From: Rhodobacter sp.
Lineage (GTDB): Bacteria > Pseudomonadota > Alphaproteobacteria > Rhodobacterales > Rhodobacteraceae
DNA length: 64,000 nt
Direction: 5' to 3'
Assembly: GCA_020637515.1 (NCBI GenBank)
Contig: JACKKG010000001.1
Span: forward strand, 186,001-250,000
Position 1 is the stretch's first letter. Every line of letters begins with the position of its first letter. The notes under the pieces are model-generated. The model saw nothing but the letters and a program-made list of their open reading frames with translations, had not been told where the DNA came from and did not search any database. The position numbers and the translations under genes are program-made. Positions 32,462 to 40,828 of this stretch are shown piece after piece.

Positions 32462-33607
32462 ATGTCCCTGACCAACGCCGATATCGTCGAACTGACCGAC
32501 TTTCGCCACGCCCTGCACCGCCGGCCCGAGGTCTCGGGGCACGAGAGGCAGACCGCGCGCAGCGTCGCCGCCGCCCTGCCCAGCCCCGACCGCGTGGTGA
32601 CGGGACTGGGCGGACACGGGGTCGCGGCGGTCTATGACAGCGGCCAGCCCGGCCCCACGGTGATGGTGCGCAGCGAACTGGACGCGTTGCCGATCGTGGA
32701 ACTGGGCCGCGTCGAACACGCCAGCGAAATCCCAGGTGTCGGCCATTTGTGCGGCCATGACGGGCATTCGACGATCCTGCTGGGGCTGGCGCGGCTGCTG
32801 GCGCGCCGGCGGCCGGCGCGGGGGCGGGTGGTGCTGATGTTCCAGCCGGCGGAGGAGGACGGCTCGGGCGCCGCCGCAGTGCTGGCAGACCCGGCCTTTG
32901 CCCCGCTGATGCCCGACTGGGCGCTGTCGCTGCACAATTTCCCGGGCATCCCCCTGGGGCAGGCCTGGCTGGCGCCGGGGCCGGTGAACTGCGCCTCGCT
33001 GGGCCTGCGGATCACGCTGACGGGCGGCACGGCCCACGCCTCGATGCCGGAAACGGGCCACGCGCCGACCCCCGCGCTGCCGGCACTGATCGACGGGCTC
33101 AGGGCGATGGGACCGGGCGGCGCGATGGGGCCGGGCTTCCGGCTGGCAACGATCACGCATCTCAGAATGGGCGAGCCCGCCTTTGGCATCGCCCCCGGCG
33201 AGGCCGAGTTGTGGGTCACCCTCAGGGGTCTGTCGGACACCGATCTGACCGACCTGCTGACCCAGGCGCAGGACCTGGCCCGCGCCCAGGCGCAGGCGGC
33301 GGGTCTCGATGTCGCCTTTGCGGTGCACGATCATTTCCACGCCTGCGCGAACCACCCTGAGGCCACCGCCGTTCTGGCGCGCGCGCTGGACAGCGCCGGC
33401 ATCGGCCACGATCCGGGCGATCTGCCGATGCGCGGGTCCGAGGACTTCGGCCGTTTCGGCGGCGCCGGGGCGAAATCGGCGATGGTGCTGCTGGGCGCGG
33501 GGGCGGACCATCCGCAGTTGCACACCCAGACCTACGATTTTCCCGACGCGCTGATCGCCCAGGGCGTGGCGATCTTTCACCACGCCGTGCGCGAGTTGCT
33601 GGGCTAG
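32462..33607 (+). CDS. M20D amidohydrolase (hippurate hydrolase-like)
   Basis: A 381-residue peptidase M20 subfamily D protein (HipO/AbgA/IAA-amino acid hydrolase type). Metal-site motifs: RRPEVSGHE, MVRSELDALPIVE (the usual R-A-x-x-D-A-L-P with Ser-Glu-Leu), GHLCGHDGHST (about residues 96-106), FQPAEEDGSGA and a late HAC/RGSEDFG segment. It hydrolyses N-acyl amino acids in the cytosol. Its position behind boxR suggests hippurate-like substrates that yield benzoate (inference). ATG 32462; tail-to-tail with DUF202 sharing CTAG. Confidence 0.85.
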   Translation: MSLTNADIVELTDFRHALHRRPEVSGHERQTARSVAAALPSPDRVVTGLGGHGVAAVYDSGQPGPTVMVRSELDALPIVELGRVEHASEIPGVGHLCGHDGHSTILLGLARLLARRRPARGRVVLMFQPAEEDGSGAAAVLADPAFAPLMPDWALSLHNFPGIPLGQAWLAPGPVNCASLGLRITLTGGTAHASMPETGHAPTPALPALIDGLRAMGPGGAMGPGFRLATITHLRMGEPAFGIAPGEAELWVTLRGLSDTDLTDLLTQAQDLARAQAQAAGLDVAFAVHDHFHACANHPEATAVLARALDSAGIGHDPGDLPMRGSEDFGRFGGAGAKSAMVLLGAGADHPQLHTQTYDFPDALIAQGVAIFHHAVRELLG

Positions 33608-33927
33608 GTGGCCAGGTGCCAGCCGAACAGGGCCAGCACCCCCATCAGCACCGCGACCAGGACGAACAGAAAGATGTCGGCCGCAAGCCCCCCGTCATCC
33701 AGCGTTTCGCTGCGCTCGATCCGGCGGCGCAGCCAGACCATCCGCCCGAACGCCACCACCACCAGCAGAAACCCCGAGGCAAACAGCGCAAGCTCTGTCC
33801 ACAGCGGCGGCACCGCGCCCCCGATGCGCCCCGCCGCCAGGCCGAACCCGACGATCGTCGTCGCCGTGCGCACCCAGGCCAGAAAGGTGCGTTCGTTGTT
33901 CGCGTGGTCCTTGAAGTTGCGGATCAT
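33604..33927 (-). CDS. DUF202 small membrane protein
   Basis: A 107-residue YidH-type DUF202 protein with three membrane helices. The hallmark N-E-R-T-F-L-A-W-V-R-T motif is near the start (residues about 11-21, NNERTFLAWVRTATTIVGFG). Function unknown. The ATG at 33927 overlaps the downstream stop relationship with the flippase-like gene, whose TGA occupies 33926-33924 on the same strand, so the two genes are coupled (ATGA). Its stop shares CTAG with the converging M20 gene. Confidence 0.86.
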   Translation of the reverse strand: MIRNFKDHANNERTFLAWVRTATTIVGFGLAAGRIGGAVPPLWTELALFASGFLLVVVAFGRMVWLRRRIERSETLDDGGLAADIFLFVLVAVLMGVLALFGWHLAT

Positions 33928-34877
33928 CGGCCCCTCCCGGATTGGCGGCGCATCGCCATCAGCGCCGGAATGAACAGAACCACGAAGGGCAGCAGGTAGT
34001 AAATCAGCCGATAGACCAGCAGGGCCGCCAACACGTCGGACCGCCCCGCGGCGCCCAGGCCGGCCACCAGCGTCGCCTCGAACACCCCCAGCCCGCCGGG
34101 CGCGTGGCTGGCGACGCCCAGCCCAAGTGCCGCGACAAAGACCACGAAGAACACCGCGAAGCTCGTGGTCACCTCGGCCGGCAGCAACCCGTATAGCGCG
34201 ACCGCGGCGCCCAGCACATCGGCCAGCGCCAGCGCCATCACCCGCAGCACCTGGCCCCGCCCCGGCAAGGTGATGGACCAGTGACCCAGCGGCACCTTGC
34301 GGCCATCGGGTCCGCTCAGCGCCACCCCGGCCGCGACGATCGCCAGCAGGACCGCGCCCAGCGCCCGGGCAGGCAGCCCCTGCAATCCGAACACCCCGCG
34401 CGGCATGTCAAAGGCGCTGAGCAGGATCAGGCCGATCAGCGTCAGGATCGCCAGCCAGAACCCGAACCACACCGCGCCGATCATCGAGGCCACGCGCACC
34501 GCGTCGATGCCCCTGGGCGCATAGATCCGGTGCCGCAGCAGGCCGCCCGTCAACCAGCTGACGCCGAACAGGTTCGACACCGCGTAGCCGGCCGCGCCCC
34601 CCAGCATCGCCAGCCGGCGCGGCAACAGCCCGGGCGGTGCGGTCACCACGTCGTAGCCACCCAGCGCCAGAAAGCTGATCGCCGTCGCCGCCAGCGCCAG
34701 CAGGATGTCGCGCAGCGGCGTGGCGGCCAGGTCGCGGGCGATGTCCTCGGGGCGGACCTCGGCCGCGAGGTGGCGCAGCACGCTGAGCCCCAGCGCCGCC
34801 AGCGCCAGCCCCAGGGCGCCCCGGATCACGGTGCTTTCCGCCAGGGCTTCCAGTGTTTCGGTCCAGCGGCGGGGCAT
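33924..34877 (-). CDS. Lysylphosphatidylglycerol synthase transmembrane-like (UPF0104) protein
   Basis: A 317-residue polytopic protein with about eight helices of the LPG-synthase TM / UPF0104 flippase-like family. The conserved block GVASHAPGGLGVFEATLVAG (about residues 245-264) is the family signature (P-G-G-L-G-x-x-E). Stand-alone members lack the aminoacyl transferase domain and are thought to move lipids across the inner membrane; the substrate is unknown. ATG 34877 is preferred since sequence upstream is not conserved-like. Divergent from cobQ and coupled to DUF202 by ATGA. Confidence 0.82.
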   Translation of the reverse strand: MPRRWTETLEALAESTVIRGALGLALAALGLSVLRHLAAEVRPEDIARDLAATPLRDILLALAATAISFLALGGYDVVTAPPGLLPRRLAMLGGAAGYAVSNLFGVSWLTGGLLRHRIYAPRGIDAVRVASMIGAVWFGFWLAILTLIGLILLSAFDMPRGVFGLQGLPARALGAVLLAIVAAGVALSGPDGRKVPLGHWSITLPGRGQVLRVMALALADVLGAAVALYGLLPAEVTTSFAVFFVVFVAALGLGVASHAPGGLGVFEATLVAGLGAAGRSDVLAALLVYRLIYYLLPFVVLFIPALMAMRRQSGRGR

Positions 34878-34995
34878 TCGGGGTCTCTCGGTCGGACTCG
34901 GTGCCAAACTAGACGCGCACGGGCGCGCTGCCAACCGCTTCCCTCGGCAATCCGGCTGGGTTAGGGGTTGGGCCCTGCGACGACCGGAGGCTTCG

Positions 34996-36453
34996 ATGAC
35001 GGCAAGCGTGATGATCCAGGGGGCGGGCTCGAACGTCGGCAAGTCGATGTTGGTCGCCGGGTTCTGCCGGGTCTTTGCCCGGCGCGGCCTGACGGTGCGC
35101 CCGTTCAAGCCGCAGAACATGTCGAACAACGCCGCCGTGACACCCGACGGGGCCGAGATCGGCCGCGCCCAGGCCATGCAGGCGATGGCCTGCGGCGTCG
35201 CGCCGTCGGTGCACATGAACCCGATCCTGCTGAAGCCCGAAAGCGAGACGGGTGCCCAGGTGATCGTGCAGGGCAAGCGGATGACCACCGCCCGGGCGCG
35301 CGACTATGCGGCGCTGAAGCCGCAGCTCCTGGGCGCGGTGCTGGACAGCTTCCGGCGGTTGCAGGCCGAGGCCGATCTGATCCTGGTCGAAGGCGCCGGC
35401 AGCCCGGCCGAGGTCAACCTGCGCGCCGGCGACATCGCCAACATGGGCTTTGCCCAGGCCGCGCGGGTGCCGGTGGTTCTGGCGGGCGACATCGACCGCG
35501 GCGGGGTGATCGCGCAGATGGTCGGCACCCAGGCGGTGCTGGACGCCGGCGACGCTTCCCTCATCAAGGGGTTTGTCATCAACAAGTTTCGCGGCGATCC
35601 TCGGCTCTTTGACGACGGCTATGCGCTGATCGCGGCGCGCACCGGCTGGACCGGGCTGGGGGTGATCCCCTGGTTTCCCCTGGCCCACCGCCTGCCGGCC
35701 GAGGACGCTGCCGATCTCAGGCGCAAAAGCGGCGCGGGCGGGTTCCGTGTCGCCGTGCCGCAACTGGACAGGATCGCCAATTTCGACGATCTGGACCCGC
35801 TGATGGCCGAACCCGGTGTCAGCGTCGAGATCATCCCCCCGGGCCAGCCCTTGCCGGTCGAGGCCGATCTGATCCTCATCCCGGGGTCGAAATCGACCAT
35901 CGCCGACTTGGCGCGGTTCCGCGAACAGGGCTGGGACGTGGATCTGGCGGCGGCGCTGCGGCGTGGGGCGCGGGTGATGGGGCTGTGCGGCGGCTATCAG
36001 ATGCTGGGCCGCACGATCAGCGACCCCGACGGGATCGAGGGCGCGCCGGGAACGGTGCAGGGGCTGGGCCTGCTGGCGGTGGATACGGTGATGACGCCCG
36101 AAAAGCGCGTGACGCTGACGCGGGCGGTGCACGCGGCCTCGGGCGAGGCCGCGCTGGGCTACGAGATCCATATCGGCCGCACCGAAGGGGCGGACCGCGC
36201 GCGACCGCTGTTTCTTGTGGACGGCACCGACGAGGGAGCGATGCGCGCCGACGGGCGCGTGATGGGCAGCTATCTGCACGGACTCTTCAGCGCGGACGGG
36301 TTTCGCAAGGCGTTCCTTCGCGGACTCGGCGCAGGGGGCAGCGACCTTGCCTATGCCCAGGGGGTCGAGGAAACGCTCGAAGCCCTGGCCGATCACCTTG
36401 AAGCGCACGCGGATTGCGAGGCCCTGCTGCGCATCGCGAGGGCCGGCGCGTAA
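34996..36453 (+). CDS. cobQ: Cobyric acid synthase CobQ
   Basis: A 485-residue glutamine-dependent amidase that amidates four carboxyls of adenosylcobyrinic acid diamide to adenosylcobyric acid. N-terminal ATP-binding domain opens MTASVMIQGAGSNVGKSMLV (P-loop-like GAGSNVGKS), KPQNMSNNAA follows; the C-terminal class I glutamine amidotransferase domain (from about residue 255) has the nucleophile Cys in GLCGGYQML (near residue 333) and catalytic His in SYLHGLF. ATG 34996 follows CCGGAGG. No other cobalamin gene and no B12 riboswitch-like leader lies nearby. Confidence 0.97.
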   Translation: MTASVMIQGAGSNVGKSMLVAGFCRVFARRGLTVRPFKPQNMSNNAAVTPDGAEIGRAQAMQAMACGVAPSVHMNPILLKPESETGAQVIVQGKRMTTARARDYAALKPQLLGAVLDSFRRLQAEADLILVEGAGSPAEVNLRAGDIANMGFAQAARVPVVLAGDIDRGGVIAQMVGTQAVLDAGDASLIKGFVINKFRGDPRLFDDGYALIAARTGWTGLGVIPWFPLAHRLPAEDAADLRRKSGAGGFRVAVPQLDRIANFDDLDPLMAEPGVSVEIIPPGQPLPVEADLILIPGSKSTIADLARFREQGWDVDLAAALRRGARVMGLCGGYQMLGRTISDPDGIEGAPGTVQGLGLLAVDTVMTPEKRVTLTRAVHAASGEAALGYEIHIGRTEGADRARPLFLVDGTDEGAMRADGRVMGSYLHGLFSADGFRKAFLRGLGAGGSDLAYAQGVEETLEALADHLEAHADCEALLRIARAGA

Positions 36454-36477
36454 GGTGCGTGCTTGCACGCACCCTAC
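36454..36477. repeat. REP-like inverted repeat, copy 3
   Basis: GGTGCGTGC (36454-36462), TT, GCACGCACC (36465-36473), followed by CTAC (36474-36477), the same right flank as the palindrome at 28628. It sits one base after the cobQ stop, between two converging genes. Confidence 0.75.
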
Positions 36478-36484
36478 GGTGCCC

Positions 36485-37465
36485 TTACAGGCCCAGCGCC
36501 GTCAGCAGCCCGCCCTCGTCGTCCAGCGCCAGCCGCACCGGCAGCGTCAGCACCTTGCGCCGCTGCCCGGGCGGCAGACGCACTGCGTCCTTTTCGGTCG
36601 TCACCAGTTGCGCGTGGTGGCGCACCGCCTCGGCTTCAAGCCGCGCGAACAGCGCCGGCGTCAGCGGCTGGTGGTCGTCCAGCGCCTGGGTCCGGATCAC
36701 CCGGGCGCCGGTCTCGCGCAGGGTGTCAAAGAACTTTTCCGGACGGCCGATCCCGGCAAAACCCAGCGCGCGCACCTGGCCCCAGGGCATTCCGGTATCC
36801 AGCACCCGCAGCTGTCCGGTGAACAGCGGCACGTCCAGCCGCCCCCGCCACTGCGCCGCGAAGCGGGTTTGCGCATCTTCGGGTCCGATCACCAGCACCG
36901 CGCGGGCGCGCGCCAGGCCCACCGCCACAGGCTCGCGCAGCGGGCCTGCGGGAATGCAGCGCGCGTTGCCGAAGCCGACGCCCGCGTCAACCACCACGAC
37001 CGAGGCCGACTTGGCCACGCCCGGGTTCTGGAACCCGTCGTCCAGCAACACGACCGCGGCGCCGGCGGCCTCGGCCGCGCGCACGCCCGCGGCGCGATCC
37101 CGGGCCACCCAGACCGGGCCGAACGCAGCCACCAGCAGCGGCTCGTCGCCCACCTCGGCGGCGGTGTGGCGGCGCTCGTCCACCCTGAGCGGCCCCGCCG
37201 CCGTCCCGCCATACCCGCGCGACACGACATGCGCTGAGACCCCGCGCGCCGCCAGCGCCTGCATCAGCGCGATCACCGTCGGCGTCTTGCCCGCGCCGCC
37301 GGCGTTGAGATTGCCGACGCAGATCACCGGCACCGATGCACGATACCCCGCTCGCGTCAGGCGTCGGGCGGTGGCGCGCGCATAGAGCCAGCCCAGCGGC
37401 GCCAGCAACCGGGCCTGCCAGCCGGGGCGGCCCGGCGGGTTGAACCAATAGGCCGGCGGCCTCAT
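36485..37465 (-). CDS. lpxK: Tetraacyldisaccharide 4'-kinase LpxK
   Basis: A 326-residue LpxK that phosphorylates the 4' position of lipid A disaccharide at the inner membrane. The conserved opening RPPAYWFNPPGRPGW, the membrane-associated N-terminal helix, the P-loop GNLNAGGAGKTPT (about residues 51-63) and the D-D-G-F-Q motif (VVLLDDGFQN) are all present. ATG 37465 overlaps the stop of the WaaA-like gene by four bases (ATGA). Last gene of the pmbA - cysQ-like - WaaA-like - lpxK row; converges with cobQ. Confidence 0.94.
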   Translation of the reverse strand: MRPPAYWFNPPGRPGWQARLLAPLGWLYARATARRLTRAGYRASVPVICVGNLNAGGAGKTPTVIALMQALAARGVSAHVVSRGYGGTAAGPLRVDERRHTAAEVGDEPLLVAAFGPVWVARDRAAGVRAAEAAGAAVVLLDDGFQNPGVAKSASVVVVDAGVGFGNARCIPAGPLREPVAVGLARARAVLVIGPEDAQTRFAAQWRGRLDVPLFTGQLRVLDTGMPWGQVRALGFAGIGRPEKFFDTLRETGARVIRTQALDDHQPLTPALFARLEAEAVRHHAQLVTTEKDAVRLPPGQRRKVLTLPVRLALDDEGGLLTALGL

Positions 37466-38583
37466 GATGGGCCTCCGGCGTTCAGGTCCAGCCAGTCGCA
37501 GATCGCCCGCGCCACGGTGTGCGTGGCCTCGGAGCCTTCGGTCGCCAGGGTCCAGGCCCTGAGCGCCGCTTCCGCCCCGGCTTCGGGGGACAGCAGGGTG
37601 CTGATCGCCTCGCCCAGGTCCGCCGCCGTGCCGATCTGGCGCCCGCCGCCCAGCCGGCGCAGCGCGTCCAGGAACACCCGGTCCCCGGCCGAGGCCTGCG
37701 GCCCGAAGACCAGCGCCGAGCCCAGCGCCGCCGCGCTCACCGGCGACGGGGTCGCGGCCTGGGGCGACAGCGACCCGCCCAGATAGGTGACCGGCGCCAG
37801 CCGCAGGAACAGGCCGGGGTCGTCCTCGGTATCGGCCAGATAGACCTGCGACGTTTCGGCGATGTCCTCGTCCTGGGACCGGCGCGCGCGCACGAATCCC
37901 ACATCCGCCGCGCGCGCGGCCATGCCGGCGCCCAGCCCCGGATCGGCGGGCTGAACGATCAGCAACAGGCGCGGCGCGCGGCGCAATGCATGGGCATGGG
38001 CTAAAAAGACCGCATCGGATTCGGACTCGGGCAGGGCATGGGCGAACCAGACCGGCCGCGCACCCAACGCCTGGCGCAGCGCATCGAGTTCCGGCGCATT
38101 GCAGCCGCGCACCGGCGCATGGCGCGCCAAGGCGCCCGTCACCAACACCGGCACCGCGCCCTTGACCGTGCGCGAGATCGCAGCCGCGGCCGCGGTGTCG
38201 CGCGCGTGGATCTGCTGGAACTGGGAAAGCACCCCGCGCGCATAGCCGGGCAGGATGCGCCACCCGGCCGAGGGCACCGGGTTCACCGCGTCCACCAGCA
38301 CCAGCGCCACCCCGCGTGCCCGCGCCCGTTCGATCAGCGGGACCGGCAGCACGCCGCCCGCCAGCACCAGCACCCGCGCCCCGAACGCATCGATCGCGGC
38401 TTCGATGGCCCGCGGGTCGTCCCCGGGCCCCGGGGCCTGAGGTCCGCCTGTCAGCCGGGTGCGGGGCGCCTCGGGTTGCTCGGCCAGATGGGCGGCCAGC
38501 ACCGACAGACCCGGCAGCGACGCCGGATCGCCGGCGTGCAACCAGACGCCCGGGCGCGGGCGGGCGGGCGCCGCGCGCGTCAT
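37462..38583 (-). CDS. Kdo-transferase (WaaA)-like glycosyltransferase, degenerate
   Basis: A 373-residue protein with the outline of 3-deoxy-D-manno-octulosonate transferase and the genomic position of waaA before lpxK. The N-terminal block VWLHAGDPASLPGL (residues 13-26) corresponds to the family's W-x-H-A-x-S-V-G-E, but the catalytic Glu is absent. The C-terminal VTYLGGSLSPQAATPSPVSA replaces the F-x-G-G-S-L-x-x-x-G-G-H-N-x-L-E-P donor motif, losing the His/Asn. It is shorter than WaaA (about 420). A true waaA may lie elsewhere; this could be a non-catalytic partner. Overlaps both neighbours by four bases. Confidence 0.72.
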   Translation of the reverse strand: MTRAAPARPRPGVWLHAGDPASLPGLSVLAAHLAEQPEAPRTRLTGGPQAPGPGDDPRAIEAAIDAFGARVLVLAGGVLPVPLIERARARGVALVLVDAVNPVPSAGWRILPGYARGVLSQFQQIHARDTAAAAAISRTVKGAVPVLVTGALARHAPVRGCNAPELDALRQALGARPVWFAHALPESESDAVFLAHAHALRRAPRLLLIVQPADPGLGAGMAARAADVGFVRARRSQDEDIAETSQVYLADTEDDPGLFLRLAPVTYLGGSLSPQAATPSPVSAAALGSALVFGPQASAGDRVFLDALRRLGGGRQIGTAADLGEAISTLLSPEAGAEAALRAWTLATEGSEATHTVARAICDWLDLNAGGPS

Positions 38584-39416
38584 CGCGGTGCCCGCCGCAG
38601 ATCGGGCGGCGGCAGCGGCGCGGGGCCGGGGGCCGTCAGCCGTTCGAGCAACGTGGCCTGCAACGCGGGGCCAGCCGCGACCACCCCGGGGCTGCGTGCC
38701 TGGGCGGTGTTGAAACGCAAGGGCGCGCCAGCCCGGTCGGTCACGACCCCGCCGGCCTCGGCCACGATCAGCGCGGCGCCGGCGATGTCCCAGTCCCAGG
38801 CGTCGCGCAGCGTCAGCATGGCGTCGAAGCGCCCCTCGGCCACCAGCGCCAGGCGCCAGGCCAGCGAGGGGCGGAAGTGGCGCTCGAACGCGGGCACGCC
38901 GCCGGGCCAGTGCTGCGGGTCCATCGCCGGGCGCGTGGCCAGCACGCGCGCCCCCGCCGCGTCCCGATGCCCGGTCACGGTGATAGGCGCACCGTTCAAT
39001 TGCGCGCCACCGCCCTGTCGCGCGGCATAGGTCAGCCCCATCATCGGCAGATGCACCACCGCCGCCACCGGCTGGCCGGCCCGGACCACGGCCAGCGCAT
39101 GGGCAAAGCCGTTCTGCCCCTCGATGAAGGCCCGGGTGCCATCGATCGGATCGACGACGAACAGCGTATCGGCCTGCAACCGCGCCAGATCGCCCAGCGG
39201 ATCGCTTTCCTCGCTGAGCCAGCCATAGCCCGGGCGCGCGGCGCAAAGGCGGCTTTGCAGATAGTCGTTGACGGCCAGGTCGGCCTCGGTCACGGGGCCC
39301 TGGCCGCCGCCCTTGTCCCAGACCCTGCCCCCGGCACGAAAATGGCGCTGGGCGATCTCGCCCGCGCCGCGCGCGGCGTCGAGCAGCAGCGCCAGATCCG
39401 TGTCAGGCCCCGGCAA
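38580..39416 (-). CDS. Inositol monophosphatase family, CysQ-like (PAP phosphatase)
   Basis: A 278-residue Mg-dependent phosphatase. Metal-site motifs: SEESDP (about residues 68-73, giving the first Glu), DPIDGTRAFIEG (about 89-100, the D-P-I/L-D-G-T box) and WDWDIAGAALIVAEAGG (about 207-223). CysQ-type enzymes hydrolyse 3'-phosphoadenosine 5'-phosphate; 3'(2'),5'-bisphosphate versus inositol phosphate specificity is not decided here. The best start seen is TTG 39416 (no ATG or GTG fits), overlapping the pmbA stop by 14 bases. Confidence 0.84.
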   Translation of the reverse strand: MPGPDTDLALLLDAARGAGEIAQRHFRAGGRVWDKGGGQGPVTEADLAVNDYLQSRLCAARPGYGWLSEESDPLGDLARLQADTLFVVDPIDGTRAFIEGQNGFAHALAVVRAGQPVAAVVHLPMMGLTYAARQGGGAQLNGAPITVTGHRDAAGARVLATRPAMDPQHWPGGVPAFERHFRPSLAWRLALVAEGRFDAMLTLRDAWDWDIAGAALIVAEAGGVVTDRAGAPLRFNTAQARSPGVVAAGPALQATLLERLTAPGPAPLPPPDLRRAPR

Positions 39417-40740
39417 TCGTCAGCCCCTCGACCAGCAAAGAGGGAACCTGCGTGCTGAGATGCGCGCGGGCGTCATTGGCCGCGGTCATCCGCATCAGCA
39501 TGTCGCGCAGATTGCCCGCCACGGTGCATTCGTTGACCGGATAGGCGATTTCGCCGTTCTCGACCCAAAAGCCCGACGCCCCGCGCGAATAATCCCCGGT
39601 GGTCGGGTTGATGGTCGAACCGATAAGCGCGGTAATCAGCAACCCGGTCCCCATGTCGCGGATCAGATCCGCGCGGCTGGCGGCGCCCTGGGTCAGCGCC
39701 AGGTTCGACAGGCTGGGCGAGGGCGGTGCCGAGGGGCCGCGCGCCGCGTTCGCGGTGCTGGTCATCCGCAGCTTGCGCGCGGTGGCCAGGTCCAGCACCC
39801 AGCCTTGCAGCACACCGTCCTGAACCCAGGCGCGGCGGGTGGTCGCCAGCCCCTCGGCATCGAAGGGCCGGGTGCCGGCGATGCGGACGCGCAGCGGGTC
39901 CTCGATCAGGTCGAACCCCGGCGGCAGAACGGGCTTGCCCAGCGCATCGCGCAGCCAGCTGGCGCCGCGGGCGATGGCGGTGCCGTTGATCGCCCCGGTC
40001 AGATGCCCGACAAGCGACGCCGCAACCCGTTCGTCATAGAGCACCGGATAGCCACCCGACGGCGGCTTTCGGCTGCCCTTGCGGGCGGCGGCGCGTTCGC
40101 CGGCCTGGCGGCCGATCTCCTCAGGGGTGGGCAGGTCGGCTTGAAAGATGCGCCCCTCGCTGGCCCAGTCCCGTTCCATCGCCGTGCCCGAGCCGGTAAT
40201 CGCCACACAGGCGGTATGGCGCGAGGTCCGCTGATAGCCGCCCGCGAACCCGTTCGACGCCACCAGATGGATCGTGCGGCGCGAATAGCTGGCGCTGGAC
40301 TGGTCGATCTGGCTGACCCCGGCGACGGACAGCGCGGCCTCCTCGGCGCGGCGGGCGTCGTCTTGCAACTGCGCGGGGTCGGGTTCGGCCGTGGAGTCCG
40401 CCAGGTCCAGCCCCCCGGCATCGCGGCGGGCCGACAACTGGCCGGGGTCGGCAAGGCCCGCGAAGGGGTCCTCGGGCGCCTCGCGCGCCATGGCCACGGC
40501 CCGTTCGGCCATCGCCGCCAGCGTCGCCGCGCGCCCGTCCGAGGACGAGACGCAGGCCTGCCGGCCGCCGACCAGCACCCGCAGGCCCAGGTCCAGCCCC
40601 TCGGCGCGTTCGGCGTGCTCCAGCCGGCCCTGACGAACATCGATCGAAAGCGCCGTGCCCTCGATTGCCAGGGCATCGGCGGCATCGGCCCCGGCCTTGA
40701 GGGCGGCATCGATCAGGGCGTGGGCGAGGTCTGCGGTCAT
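39403..40740 (-). CDS. pmbA: TldE/PmbA metalloprotease-family protein
   Basis: A 445-residue PmbA/TldE, partner of TldD in the heterodimeric protease that degrades unfolded peptides and matures modified peptides such as microcins. PmbA lacks the zinc ligands of TldD, and no H-E-x-x-H is seen here, as expected. Conserved segments: GLGLRVLVGGRQACVSSSD-like (residues about 48-66) and the C-terminal TTGDYSRGASGFWVENGEI (about 385-403). ATG 40740. tldD is not in the window. First gene of the row ending with lpxK. Confidence 0.9.
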   Translation of the reverse strand: MTADLAHALIDAALKAGADAADALAIEGTALSIDVRQGRLEHAERAEGLDLGLRVLVGGRQACVSSSDGRAATLAAMAERAVAMAREAPEDPFAGLADPGQLSARRDAGGLDLADSTAEPDPAQLQDDARRAEEAALSVAGVSQIDQSSASYSRRTIHLVASNGFAGGYQRTSRHTACVAITGSGTAMERDWASEGRIFQADLPTPEEIGRQAGERAAARKGSRKPPSGGYPVLYDERVAASLVGHLTGAINGTAIARGASWLRDALGKPVLPPGFDLIEDPLRVRIAGTRPFDAEGLATTRRAWVQDGVLQGWVLDLATARKLRMTSTANAARGPSAPPSPSLSNLALTQGAASRADLIRDMGTGLLITALIGSTINPTTGDYSRGASGFWVENGEIAYPVNECTVAGNLRDMLMRMTAANDARAHLSTQVPSLLVEGLTIAGA

Positions 40741-40828
40741 GGTCGGGCCTTGGCTGCGAAGGGAACCCCCGAGGCTTAGCGCCTTGCCGCGCCGAAGGGA
40801 ACCCACGCGACGCGGGGGCGGCGGCGCG

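Noticed and set aside
31400..33583. A 727-codon minus-strand open frame opposite the boxR-linked gene and the M20 amidohydrolase
   Set aside because: Same reason: antisense frame with low-complexity Arg/Gln/Gly content, no family resemblance.
34878..34995. Cobalamin riboswitch before cobQ
   Set aside because: Only 118 bases are available and no B12-box-like sequence or leader structure is visible.
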